A DNA stretch of 64,000 bases from assembly GCA_963853835.1 (NCBI GenBank), contig OY970822.1, positions 89,137,135-89,201,134 of the forward strand, written 5' to 3'. The position numbers and the translations under genes are program-made. Every line of letters begins with the position of its first letter. Position 1 is the first letter of the stretch. The stretch comes from Calendula officinalis. Taxonomy: Eukaryota > Streptophyta > Magnoliopsida > Asterales > Asteraceae. This document shows, one piece after another, positions 9,399-21,995 of the stretch. The notes under the pieces were generated by a model. The model was not told the origin of the DNA, did not search any database, and saw nothing but the letters and a program-made list of their open reading frames with translations.

Positions 9399-10919
9399 TT
9401 AAGAAGATTCCGTCCTCGGAATCTCATCATAATTCACGAAATCCGGGTATCTCTTCCGAATCTCATCTTTGACTTCCCAAGTCAAATTCGGCCCAAGTGA
9501 ATGCTTCCACTTGACCAACACCAATTCGATCTCTTTATTCCGGAGCTTCTTCGTTTTCGTTTCTAATATTGCCTCGGGTTCCTCAATCAACCGGTTCGGG
9601 CCATCAACCCGCAATTCTTGCAACGGAATAATATTTTCAACTTCCCCAATAGACTTTTTCAAATAACTCACGTGAAAGGTGTCATGCACACCTTGAAGCT
9701 CGGGTGGAAGTTCCAACTTAAACGCTTGAAGCCCGACTCGTTTCAATATCTTAAACGGTCCAACATACCTTGGACTTAACTTTCCTTTCTTACCAAACCG
9801 CATCACACCTTTCCAAGGTGACACTTTCAACATGACCATATCACCGACATCCAAGTCGTATGGCCTTTTCTTCAAACCCGAATAACTTCGTTGTCTATCT
9901 TGGGCGACTTTCATGTTGGTTTGAATAATACCGATCTTTTCATTCGTCACTCTCACGATCTCGGGACCCGTGAGTTTCGTTTCTCCCGCTTCTAACCAAC
10001 AAGATGGAGTTCTACATTTTCTTCCATACAACGCCTCATAAGGAGGCATCTTGATAGTCGAGTGATAACTATTATTGTACGAAAACTCAACTAACGGTAA
10101 ATGTTCATCCCATTTACCCCCGAAATCTAGCACACACGACCTCAACATATCTTCAACCGTTTGAATCGTTCTTTCACTTTGACCGTCGGTTTGCGGATGA
10201 TAAGACGTGCTCAACCGCAACTTTGTACCCAACTCTTCTTGTAAAGATCGCCAAAATCTCGAGGTAAACCTCGTGTCTCTATCGGACACAATCGATAACG
10301 GAACCCCGTGGAGTCGAACCACCTCATCAACATACAACTTAGCCAATTTCTCAAGTGGCAAAGTTTCCCGAATGGCTAAAAATAACGCACTCTTGGTCAA
10401 CCGGTCAACTATGACCCAAATGGCATCGTGACCCTTACTCGTCTTCGGTAAACCTACTATGAAATCCATAGTTATGTCTTCCCACTTCCCGGCCGGTACA
10501 ACCAATGATTGAGCTACCCCATACGGTACTTGATGCTCGGCTTCCACTTGTGCACACGTGGCACACTTCGAGATGTACTTGGCCACTCTCGCCTTCATTC
10601 CGGGCCACCAATAAACCCGTTTCATATCTTGGTACGTCTTTGTACTTCCCGGGTGAATCGAATACTTTGACTTGTGTACATCATACAACAACTCTTTCCG
10701 GATGCCACCGAACTTAGGAACCCAAGTACGACCGCCTACGGTCTTCAACCCTTGTGCATTTTCGAGAAAATGTTGGTTCTTGCCTAATCGTTCTTGCCTT
10801 AACTCGTATTTTCCCATAACTTCTCGTTGGGCGTTCTTGATTCTTTCGATAATACTCGAGACGACTTCTATACGTGTTAGAATTCCTCGCTTCGGGTTCT
10901 CATAAACCTTTCGACTCAA
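9399..10919 (-). pseudogene. Gypsy element 1 pol, integrase part with chromodomain-like C-terminus
   Basis: 506 codons after a frameshift. Residues run: end of the RNase H linker; HHCC zinc-binding domain (H82, H89, C119, C122; HPGSTKTYQDMKRVYWWPGM); catalytic core D152, D213, E249 (DD35E spacing, with SDRDTRF and HPQTDGQSERT); C-terminal DNA-binding region ending GPFKILKRVG; then a chromodomain-like segment (about 440-495, EEPEAILETK...VLVKWK...TWE). The chromodomain is thought to steer integration of chromoviruses into heterochromatin. It should be continuous with the upstream polyprotein. One base appears to be missing at about 10927-10928, so this part cannot be translated without a frame change. 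Its apparent ATG is therefore not a real start. Confidence 0.93.
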
Positions 10920-13900
10920 GGCGTCGGTACTACATTAGCTTTTCCCGCGTGATACACAATTTCACAATCATAGTCGGCGATCAACTCGATCCACCTTCTT
11001 TGTCGCATATTAAGATCCTTTTGAGTAAACACGTATTGTAAACTTTTATGATCCGTGTACAACGTACACCGAGTACCATACGAATAATGTCTCCACAACT
11101 TCAAGGCAAATATAATCGCCGCCAACTCCAAGTCGTGTGTCGTGTACCTTAATTCCGCATTTTTCAATTGTCGCGAGGCATACGCGATCACTTTACCTCT
11201 TTGCATCAACACACAACCGAGCCCTTGATTCGAAGCATCACTATAAACCACAAAATCTTCCATACCATCCGGTAATGTAAGAATCGGCGCATTACATGAC
11301 TTCTCTTTCAACAATTTAAACGCCTCTTCTTGCTTCTTCTCCCATACAAACTTCTCACTTTTTCTCGTTAACTTCGTGAGTGGAATCGCGATTCTCGAGA
11401 AGTCTTGTATAAATCTTCGGTAATAACCGGCTAATCCAAGGAAACTTCTAACCTCGGTTGGAGTTCTCGGAGGCTCCCAATTTGACACCGCTTCTATCTT
11501 GGACGGGTCAACCTTAATACCATCACACGTCACTACGTGACCTAGGAATTGTACTTCCCGCAACCAAAATTCACATTTCGAGAATTTTGCATACAATTTC
11601 TCCCGTTTCAACACGTCTAAAACAAGCTTCAAATGACCTTCGTGTTCTTCTTCGGTTTTCGAATAAATCAAAATGTCGTCAATAAACACGATCAAAAACT
11701 TATCAAGGAACGGTTTACAAACCCGATTCATCAAATCCATAAAAATAGCCGGCGCGTTTGTAAGACCAAACGGCATCACTAGAAATTTATAATGACCATA
11801 ACGTGTACGAAAAGCCGTCTTCTCAGTGTCGCCTTCTTTCACCCGAACTTGGTGATAACCTGACCTCAAATCAATCTTCGAGAAATAACTAGCACCTTGC
11901 AATTGGTCGAATAAGTCGTCGATTCTCGGCAACGGGTAACGGTTCTTAATTGTTACCTTATTCAACTCTCGGTAGTCAATACACATTCTCATCGAACCGT
12001 CTTTCTTTTTAACAAATAACACCGGTGCACCCCATGGTGACGAACTCGGACGAATAAAACCTTTGTCTAACAAATCTTGCAATTGAGTCATCAATTCCCG
12101 CATCTCGGTGGGAGCTAAACGGTAGGGAGCACGAGCAATCGGCGTCGCCCCCGGAACTAAATCAATTTTAAACTCGACTTGTCTCTCCGATGGCAAACCG
12201 GGCAAGTCATCGGGAAATACCTCGGGAAAATCCCGAATAATTTTGACGTTATCCATCGTCTTCTTTACTTTTCGGCCATCTAATACATATGCAATAAACG
12301 ATGCACAACCTTTCGATATACTTTTCCTCGCCTTAATGGCGGTAATCACATTAGGCATGTGATGTCGTTTCTCCCCATACACATACACTTTCTCATTCTC
12401 GGGTGTCCTAATCGACACAATTTTCTTTCCACACAAAATCTTGGCTTGGTGCATACCCAACCAGTCCATACCGATAACCACATCAAACGCCCTAATTCCC
12501 ATGGGCAACAAATCTACCTTAAACTTTCTACCGTCTATTTCTATTTCACAATTTCTATAAATACATTCAACCATAGACGTTTTGCCGTCGGCTACTTCTA
12601 TCTCATAAACCTCATCTAACATCTCGGACGGCACATTCAATTTACAACCGAACTCATAAGATACAAACGAATAATTGGAACCCGAATCAAACAAAATATG
12701 AGTTGGCAAGGAGTTAATGAATAAAGTACCTGACACCACATCGTGTGCCTCCTTCGCCTCCTCCCGAGTGAGTTGGAAGGATCGCCCCTTCACCTTTGCC
12801 GGCTCCACTTTCTTTTGAGCCGTGGACACCATCGACTCGGTTCCCTTCTTCGGGCACACATTGCTATAGTGCCCCTTTTCGTGGCACGAGAAACATTCAA
12901 CCTCGGCCAAAGATTTGGACTTGCATTCTCGGGCCATATGCCCCGGCTTCCCACAATTAAAGCAAGTTTTCGACTCTCCTCGGCACACGCCGGCATGGTT
13001 CTTCCCGCACTTCTTGCACGAGCCAACACTACCTTGCTTAGAGAAGCTCGAAGTGAACTTCCCTTTCTTGAACGAACTAGAGCCGCTCTCGGCCTTCCTT
13101 TTCTCGCCCACATGGGCCCTATCGGCAACACGTGCCTCATTCACTTCCTCGACACCCCGGGCGGCACTAATGGCCTCATCAAGTGTGACCGTCCTCTTGA
13201 CCTCCAATTGGTAGTCCCACGGTAACCCACTAGCATACCGGACCACCCTCAACCTCTCATCCGAGTAGGTTTTAGCAACAAACGGGAGCAATCCTGTGAA
13301 CTCTCTCGAGTATTCCTCGATTGACAAATCACCCTTCTTAAGGGTCACGAACTTCTCGTGCATCTTTTCCAAATCCCTTTCGGGACAAAATTTCTTTTTC
13401 AATCTCGTGGTGAATTCATCCCACGTCATTTTCTCAACTACCTCCCTCCCGAGGGTTTCATACACGATATCCCACCAAACCATGGCATCTTCTTTTAACA
13501 ATTGTGACGCATAGGTCACCATATCGGCATTCTTACACTTGCTACTACCGATAACCCTCTCGGTTTCTCGGATCCACCTCATAGTTACCTTCGGGTCCGA
13601 ACTACCCTTGTACACATTCGGCTTACAAGCCATGAAGGATTTAAACGAACAACCTTCTTTCACATCGGGCTTTGCCCTAGCATCACTTTGGCCACCCGTG
13701 GAGGACTTCCCTTCACCGGTGCCACTTCCCCCGGTTCTCTCATCCGATCTAGCCTCGGATTCACGGTCTCCACCCGACCTCTCACGGTCCCCAATAATTC
13801 GGTGCACTTCCTCGGCCACCGTTCCTTTGATTTGATCAATAATAGTTTGGAGGTCCGCCATGGTTACCGGAGTTCTATTAGCTCCGACCTCCGACTCACC

Positions 13901-14008
13901 CATTCGATGCATCGACGGTTGACTTTCTTATTCAACCACAACCTCAACATGAGGTATTTCCTCCTCCCGGCCCTCCGGGGCTCTACCACTTCTACGCGTG
14001 GTCACCAT
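10916..14008 (-). pseudogene. Gypsy element 1 gag-PR-RT-RNase H, one nonsense codon and a 3' frameshift
   Basis: The natural start is probably ATG at 14006-14008 (MVTTRRSGRAPE), matching the gag start of element 2. An in-frame TAA at 13928-13930 follows (CAA in element 2), after which 998 codons are open from 13912. Numbered from 13912: gag core (about 85-290, FKSFMACKP...MRWIRETERVI); three zinc knuckles (299 to about 350, including CFNCGKPGHMAREC); aspartic protease FDSGSNYSF (D409); reverse transcriptase FIDD (D745, D746); RNase H VYSDASNQG (D892). The frame then shifts at HAGKANVV and stops at 10916. The two lesions leave it just short of coding competence. Confidence 0.93.
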
Positions 14009-14242
14009 TTCTTTCAATCAAGACTATACGAAAGACATTAAACATTTAGTACCTTGTGTACAACCCATTAGTCGCATAAGACTCAATATCCATAATCATA
14101 TCAAATTTCATCGGTCCCCTAGGTTCAACCCTAAACTTAACATAAAGTATCAAGGTCAACCTATGATCTTAAGGAATCTTATATTCCTAATGCTACAGTC
14201 TAAAACTACGATGGTCATCCAACCTAATTCACTTAAACAATA

Positions 14243-14254
14243 GCTTTGATACCA
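14243..14254 (-). other. Gypsy element 1 primer-binding site
   Basis: GCTTTGATACCA on the plus strand reads TGGTATCAAAGC on the element's strand, one base off the TGGTATCAGAGC initiator-Met tRNA complement. It lies 3 bp inside the 5' LTR boundary at 14258. Confidence 0.85.
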
Positions 14255-14257
14255 ATT

Positions 14258-15958
14258 TGTAACACCTTAAATTTTAATACAAAACATTTGGCCAAAATAA
14301 TCATTTAATAAAGAGGAGAACTATCCCAAAATACGGATTTACAAAAACCTTTGGTATGAAAATCAGAGTATAAATTCGGTGTTACAAAATATATCAAAAC
14401 CAAAGCTAAGTCTAAATCCGTTCTAGTGTTCTTCTACTCTAGGCCCCGCATCTCCATCCATGCGTACCTAAACCTTCGATCCCGAACCTGAGTACATAGC
14501 AAAACAAACAAGGAGTACGTGAGACAAAAACGTCTCGTGAGCTACATGGGTTTAGACCCGACAATAATAATCATAAGGCATATAAATACATATACAAGTA
14601 GTTCATCCACCTATCTAGTCACCCTATTGTGACTCTATGATCCTTGTTTCCCTAGCAATCATATCTAGTTATCGGGACATCCCCAACTAACTAGAACCAC
14701 ATTAACTCATTAACCGGGGATCCCCCGCATTAACAAGCTTCAAGGTAAAGGCAAGAGGGAATCGCTCAATCTACCTATACCTGCCTTACTCGCTGGACTA
14801 CTTCCAGTTAGCAAGACTACTATCATGGAATGGGTCGATGGGGATCCGCCCAAATGCTCCCCATTCCATACCTCATGACCGGGGATCCCCCGCGTCATCA
14901 CATCGTCTCAACCTTACTATAACTCGACGGTTATATCAATCAAAGCCTTTGGCTATCACATCAATCATCAACAAGTTAGTTAACTATATTTAACAATATA
15001 CACTAACTTTATTTACTAAATTCTACACAAACATCAAATAGGCTCGACATATATAATAACAAGTATTTTCATGGCTATGTACTCAATAAAGTCCACACGT
15101 ACTCACCTTAGCAATTAATGCTCCAACCGTGTTCTTGACACCAAAACTCTTGCTTCCACAATTCGGTCAAACTTCCAAGACTTCACCAAAAGCCTAATTC
15201 AACAATCATACAATGTTCAACATCTCATACTATCAATAATGTGTCCATTGACCACTAATTACCATTAACTAACATTTCCCCCAATTATGGTGACTTACCA
15301 AACCCTAGGTTTAACCAACCCTTAAGATTCTTACCAATCGAAATCATACACTTGTTTCCTTTGTTAATACACCATCTATTATGTGTATACATCATTTATT
15401 CACCATAAACCATAACCCCCAATAACTAGGGCTTCAAACCCAACCATCAAAATACATAGATTTAAAGCTACAAAGATCAAGGAGTGAAGATATACCTTTA
15501 ATCTTCACCTAGGAGTGAAATCTACCAAAGATTTGTGAAGAGATCAACCAACATCTGCACTTGAGTTCCAAAATCGCCAAAGATGAAAACTAGGGTTTAC
15601 TATTGCATTAAATGAGCCAAAACCCGACTTTAATGCTGTCGACCAGAGTTCACGACGCGAACTAAGTTCGCGTCGCTAACTTCCCCTTGTACGCGAACTT
15701 CGCGATCGGTAACCAGTCGTGATCTCCAATCGCCAGATACAACAATCCCTGGAGGGAGTTCACGATCGTGAACTAAAGTTCACGCCGTGAACTTCCCTCG
15801 TACAGCAGGGCTGCACTTTTCGGTCTAGGTCTCGACCCGGTTTCGTCCATAACTTTCTCATACGGTCTCCAAACGACACGTAACCAATTCCTACGTTCTT
15901 TAAACGATTTATCCATAATTATCATATTTTTATACAATTTATTTATTTACAAATTTCG
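14258..15958 (-). repeat. Gypsy element 1 5' LTR (main part; 15-bp remainder at 23731-23745)
   Basis: Parallel to 7676-9386 throughout but stops abruptly at ACAAATTTCG (15958), where the TGTAAC terminus of element 2 begins. The missing end (tttcgggtcgttaca) lies beyond element 2 at 23731-23745 and begins with a repeat of TTTCG, the duplication made by element 2. A GAGAC/GTCTC dyad is at 14521-14536. Confidence 0.92.
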
Positions 15959-17693
15959 TGTAACACCTCAATTTTTAAAACAAAACATTTGACAAAACAT
16001 ATCATTTTATAAATAGAAGAACCGTCCCAAAATACGGATTTACAAAAACCTTTAGTGTGAAATCAGAGTATAAAGTCTCGGTGTTACAAAATATATCAAA
16101 ACCAAAGCTAAGCATAAATCCGCTCTAATGTTCTTCTATTCTAGGCCCCGCATATCTCTATCCATGCGTACCTATAACTCCGATCCAGAACCTGAGTACA
16201 TAGCAAAAACAACAAGGAGTACGTGAGACACAAAAATGTCTCGTGAGCTACATGGGTTTAGACCCCCGATAAAACAAGCAAATTTCACATTATATATAAA
16301 CATATATATATCTATGTATATATCTCATCATCATACGTCTAGTCACCCTATTGTGACTCTATCATTCTTGCTTCCCTAGCAAGTCAATCTAGTTATTTGG
16401 AACACCTCCAAACAACCCGTCATCTCACATACTTATTAATCGGGGATCCCCCGCCTTAATAAGCCTCATGGTAACGGCAAGAGGGAATCGCCCAATCTAC
16501 CGTTACCCGACTTCTAGCCGGATCTCGTCCGGTAGCAAGCCTCCTAACACATGATGGTCCATGGGTCGATGCCCAATCCGCCCCATCCCAAGTGACCGGG
16601 GATCCCCCGAATCACCGCCACACTATCACACGTCATAACTTCTCGAGTTATTCCATCTAAGCCCTTGGCTATCTCATAATTCACCAAACAAGTTAGTCAT
16701 AATTTTCATAATAATATATAACTAATTCTACATACTAACAGTCTACACAATTAATCAAATAGACCAAATCACAAGTAAGAAAATATATTTCAATGGCTAT
16801 GTACTCAGTAAAGTCCACACGTACTCACCTTAGCAATATAATGCTCCAACCGTATTAATTCCGCCGGTTTCCTTGCCCCAACAATTTGATCAACTCCAAG
16901 ACTTCACCGGAAGCCTAATACAATAATCACAAGATTATCAACATCACATTCTACTAACAATGTGTCCATCTATCTCTAGATAACACTTATTAATTCATTT
17001 CCCCCAATTATGGTGATTTACCAAACCCTAGGTTTAACCAACCCTTAAGGTTCTTACAAATCATAACCATACACTCAGTTCCTTTAATAATATACCATCT
17101 ATTAAGTGCATACATCACTTATATCACCATAACCCATAACTCAAAGAGCTAGGGTTTCAAACCCATACACCTAAATACATAGATCTTACGCTACAAAGAT
17201 CAAAGAGTGAAGATATACCTTTAATCTTCAACTAGGAGTGAAATCTACCAAAGATTTGTGGAGGAATCACTCAAGAACTGCACTAGAGCTCCAAAAATCG
17301 CCAAAGATGTATCTAGGGTTTGAAAATAACACAAATGGCTGAAAACCCGATTTTAAAGCTGCACGACACGAGTTCACGACGCGAACAATAGTTCGCGTCG
17401 CTAAGTCTGCGCTTTTCCAAACTTCGCGATCGCTAAGCCATCGCGAACTACATCGCGACCAATGGCCCAGATCCCTGACCGGAGTTCCCGATCGCTAACC
17501 CAAGTTCGCGACGCGAACTTCCTAAGGCAGCAGAGCTGCACTTTTTCATCTTTGTCTCGACCCGGTTTCGCCCATAACTTTCTCATACGGTGTCCAAACG
17601 ACACGAAACCAATTCCTACGTTCTTTAAACGATTTATCCTTCTTTATCAAAATTTTTATAAATTTATTTATTTACAAATTTCGGGTCGTTACA
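15959..17693 (-). repeat. Gypsy element 2 3' LTR
   Basis: 1735 bp, TGTAACACC...GTCGTTACA. Contains the GAGACA/TGTCTC dyad (16225-16242), a ccggggatcccccg motif near 16600 and CG-rich dyads at about 17370-17522 (gttcgcgacgcgaac). The PPT complement actatctaccccttaaaagg follows at 17694. Confidence 0.92.
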
Positions 17694-20337
17694 ACTATCT
17701 ACCCCTTAAAAGGATTCCGTCCTCGGAATCGCTAAGAAATTCAACCCACGTGCAACCGAGCACTCCGATCTCTTTCCCTTGTGGTTATTACCATCAAACT
17801 TTCCTCTTTCCCGTTCCATTATCATTACGTATCCAAACGTTCCCTTAACTCCGTTAAGTCCGAACGGTCAAGACCCAGATTTAAAACTCGTAATACTCAG
17901 ACGGGTCAAAATTTCACAACTTGACCAAAACACCGACATTTTCTCGACCGATCTTTTCATTCTTATAACAATGGTATGACACAATCATACCATTAACGAG
18001 TTGATTTAAACGAATGTCAAACTCTAGCTTTGACCCAACCGATATATCCCGTCATTGGTATATCCCCATATTATCTACCCTTTGACTTAAGCACAAAGTC
18101 AACTATTCTTTAACAGTTTCTTTACTAGCTAAAGGTTCCACTATTCATCATTTCCGTTACCATCGACCTCTAATTATGATTCATCAACCATTAAATACCC
18201 AATTCCCAAATTCAACTTGAAAACACCCAACGGGTCAAAGTTGCATAATTTGACCATAACCCTTTTAATTATTTCATTGCCCCTTTCCCATACACACAAC
18301 TAATACATTATGCTCTCATCATCGCGAGTCATTCGACTCGAAAGTCCAAACCCACCCTTTACCAAGTCAACTAATCACATGTTGACTGATCTTGACTTTT
18401 GCCTAAAGTCAACCATACTTTTTCCAATTAACAAATTCCCCACCCTTGAGATATCATTCTCGACTTATCACTTCCGGTTACACCCATTAATGTTTCTTAA
18501 CAATCGTCCATATTTCCAAAATTCCCATCTTTTCACATTTCTCCGAGTTCTCACATTACCTTATGGTCACATCAATCCTTACCGTTTCTTGACCTTCATT
18601 CGGTCACTTATACCATTACTTAGAACCATTTCAATCATCCTTTCATCACATACCATAATTTCATACCAGTTGGCCATATCTTGGTCTCCCATAGCAATTG
18701 CTTTCCAAAAGTACTCTCTTACTCATACTCTAGAAGTCGTAGGCATCCTATACTCATACATGACCTAATGCAACCCGCATTTCACACCAATTTCCCACTT
18801 ACCATATAATCATAACAATACACGTTAACCGCATGGTTCTACATTCATCACATAAATACATAAACATTATCATACGGACATAACAATCCATAATTTAACT
18901 ATCACATCGAGATGACTGGAAAGCCTCCAATCCATCAAGATCTAAGTTGTCACAGTGATTGGAACATCTCCAATCTCGGAATGGAACCATTGGGATTCGC
19001 CCAACCGATTCCACCCCCAAATATCATAGTAGCCGGGGATCCCCCGAGCTAATCACATTCTTTCTTTCTTATCCTGTCACGCATACTTCACAAGTATACA
19101 CCTTTTCACATCACACACTTTACCACTATCTTACCCATTTAATCGTCTATTTATTCACCATGCAATTTAGCACATTTCATATAATATTATCTTTCCATTA
19201 TTATATGCCTTCCAAGGCCATCACATAATGCACATGCATTGTACCCTGCGGGTATACCGATAAAATCTCCGATTGTCATTTATCGTTTCACTTACACATT
19301 AATCACTCTTAACCGGTCCATTTTTTTATTACCGATTTCCAAACCTCTTATTACCACCGGTGTAACCACCAATCTATTCCTTTAACCAAAGTTCACCGGC
19401 CAACCCGGTCACCTTTGAGTCAACCAATCGACCCCGGTCTACATTTGTAACCCATGACTTGGCACCCATTAGCCCAACATTCCTTGTTCCCGTCTTTTTA
19501 AATCGCGATACCTTGAAGTATCTATTTCCCAGTCGTAGTCTCACACACACTATGTCATATTATATCACATCCTTATTATGACATTTTGCCCATAATCGTC
19601 ATCTTACCCTTAATATCAAATCGATCATCCCTGTCACAAAACTTGTTATGGATACCTGCCAAATTTTATTCAACCATTTCTAACAATTAAATTATGCCAT
19701 TCCTGACACTTACTCTTTTCCACCTATGTTACATTTATTAGTTCCAAGGCATCACTATACCTTTAATCATTCTTTTCTTTCCCATTTATATATATTAACA
19801 TTACATTACTTATCCGGATTCCCGCCAAATACTCAAGTTCCAATTCCAAGATTTCTATTTCCAAATTTCCATCCTTACTACAATTCTTACCAAAACTTAG
19901 TACTTCATGGTACTACTATCCATTTGTTGGAAACATTTACCGTCCTTGCGGTTCATCTTTTGATACTATATAATAGCATCAACCCCTATATCCTTACTAC
20001 CTGCGACACACCGAACCATAATCCTTTCTAAAAATATAATTTCCATACACATAACTAACCGGAAAGATTATTCCCCAAAATAAATACCCACGTCATACAA
20101 CTTATCTCCAATTCCTATAACCACCAATCCGTGCGACAACCCAATAGTTAAGCTATAATCACACAATATCTTGGCTTGGTGCATACCAACCAATCCATAC
20201 CGATAATCATATCAAAATTCTTTATCCTCACGGTCAATAAATCGACTTTAAACTTTTCCCACTTAATTCTAACTCACAATTTCTATATACACATTCGACC
20301 ATTGAGATTTCCCACTGGCTAACTCTATTTAACCGAC
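17694..20337 (-). other. Non-coding internal region replacing pol in gypsy element 2
   Basis: About 2.6 kb with no RT, RNase H or integrase in any frame. About 20165-20335 is a decayed copy of the protease region of element 1 (compare 12440-12610, e.g. atcttggcttggtgcatacc). A block near 18950-19050, including tagccggggatcccccgag, resembles LTR sequence of this lineage, suggesting an LTR fragment was captured when pol was lost. The remainder is unrecognised CT/AT-rich sequence. Confidence 0.7.
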
Positions 20338-21726
20338 TTAATCTAACAATCCCGAAATCACATTCAACTTTCCACCAAATTTGTGAGGCACAAACGAATA
20401 AGTAGATCCCGAATCAAATAATACATGAGTTGACAAGAAATTAATGAATAAAGTACCTGATATTACATCGTGCGCCTCTTTTGCTTCCTCTCGAGTCAGT
20501 TGAAAGGAACACCCCTTCACTTTAGCCGGTTCCACTTTCTTTTGAGCCGTGGTCGCCATTGGCTCGATCCCTTTTTCCGGGCACACATTGCTATAGTGTC
20601 CCATTTCATGGCACGAGTAACACTCCACCTCGGAAAACGCCTTGGATCTACAATCCCGTGCCATATGCCCCACCTTTCCACAATTATAGCACGCCTTTGA
20701 ATCTCCTCGGCACTCGCCGGCATGGTTCTTCCCGCATCTCTTGCACGGGGCAACGCTTCCTTGCTTGGAGGAATTTGATGTGAACTTCCCCTTTTTAGAA
20801 GTTCCCGAGCCACTCTCGGCCCTCCTTTTCTCGTTCACATGGGCCCTCTCGGCATTCCTCGTCGCACTCACCTCTTCCACGCCCCGGGCGGCACCAATGG
20901 CCTCATCGAGTGTGACCGCTCTCTTTACCTCCAATTGGTAATCCTAAGGTAGCCCACAAGCATAACGGACTACCCTCGATCTTTCCTCAAAATAAGTTCT
21001 TGCAACAAACGGGAGTAATCCCGTGAACTCCCTTGAGTACTCCTCAACCGACCTATCACCCTTCTTTAGGTTTACAAACCTCTCATGCATCTTCTCCAAA
21101 TCCCTTTCGGGGCAAAACTTTCTCTTCAATCTCGTGGTAAAGTCGTCCCATGACATCTTTTTCACCACCTCCCTTCCGAGGGTTTCGTAGACGATATCCC
21201 ACCATACCATCGCATCTTCTTTCAACAATTGTGACGCATACGCCACCATATCGGCTTCCCTACATTTGCTACTTCCGATGACCCGTTCGGTCTCTCGAAT
21301 CCACCTCATAGTCACCTTCGGGTCCGAACTACCCGTGTACACGCTGGGCTTACAAGCCATAAAGGACTTAAAAGAACAACCATCTTTTTCATCGGGCCTT
21401 GCCCTAGCATCACCACCACCAGTTGAGGACTTACCCTTTCGGGTACCACTACCCTCGACTCTATCATCCGATTTAGCTTCGGATTCACGGTCACTTCCCG
21501 ACTTTTCACGGTTTCTCATAATACGGTGCACTTCTTCGGCCACCATCCCTTTGAGTTGCTCAATGATAGTTTGGAGGTCCGCCATAGTCACCGGAGTCCT
21601 ATCAGCTCCGACCCCCGACTCCTCATGCATCGACGGTTGACTTCCTTGTTCAACCACAACCTCAACACGGGGTATTTTATCCCCTTGATCTTGTGGAGCC
21701 TTTCCACTTCTACGAGTATTTACCAT
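20338..21726 (-). pseudogene. Gypsy element 2 gag with start of protease, one nonsense codon
   Basis: Starts MVNTRRSGKAPQDQGDKIPR at 21726 and parallels the gag of element 1 (FKSFMACKPSVYTGSSDP, MRWIRETERVIGSSKC). An in-frame TAG at 20944-20946 replaces the Trp codon of GLPWDYQLEVKR in element 1. The frame then resumes (DYQLEVKRAVTLDEAIGAAR) through three zinc knuckles (CKRCGKNHAGEC, CYNCGKVGHMARDC, CYSCHEMGHYSNVC) to the protease motif FDSGSTYSF, and ends at 20338 soon after the active site. Gag packages element RNA into particles. Without the TAG it would be a gag of about 460 codons; with it, the zinc knuckles are separated from the capsid part. Confidence 0.92.
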
Positions 21727-21980
21727 TTTCTTTCGTTCAAGACTATATGAAAGACACCAAACAATTTAGTACTCTTGGTACGATCCATTAGTCACATAAG
21801 ACTCACATTTCTTATCCACAATAACTTCCATAGTTATAACATCTTCTATAGGTCCCCTAGGTTCAACCCTAAACTTAACATAAAGTCTCAAGGTTAACCT
21901 ATGATCTCAAGGAATCTTACATTCCTATAGCTACAGTCTAAGACTAGGATGGTCATCCAACCTAATTCACTTAAACAGTA

Positions 21981-21992
21981 GCTCTGATACCA
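21981..21992 (-). other. Gypsy element 2 primer-binding site
   Basis: GCTCTGATACCA here is the exact complement of TGGTATCAGAGC, the initiator-Met tRNA site, 3 bp from the LTR boundary at 21996. Confidence 0.9.
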
Positions 21993-21995
21993 AGT

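Noticed and set aside
17462..17848. 128-codon open frame spanning an LTR edge
   Set aside because: Covers the 3' LTR end and polypurine tract of gypsy element 2; a near-copy of its start appears in the other LTR. No domain.
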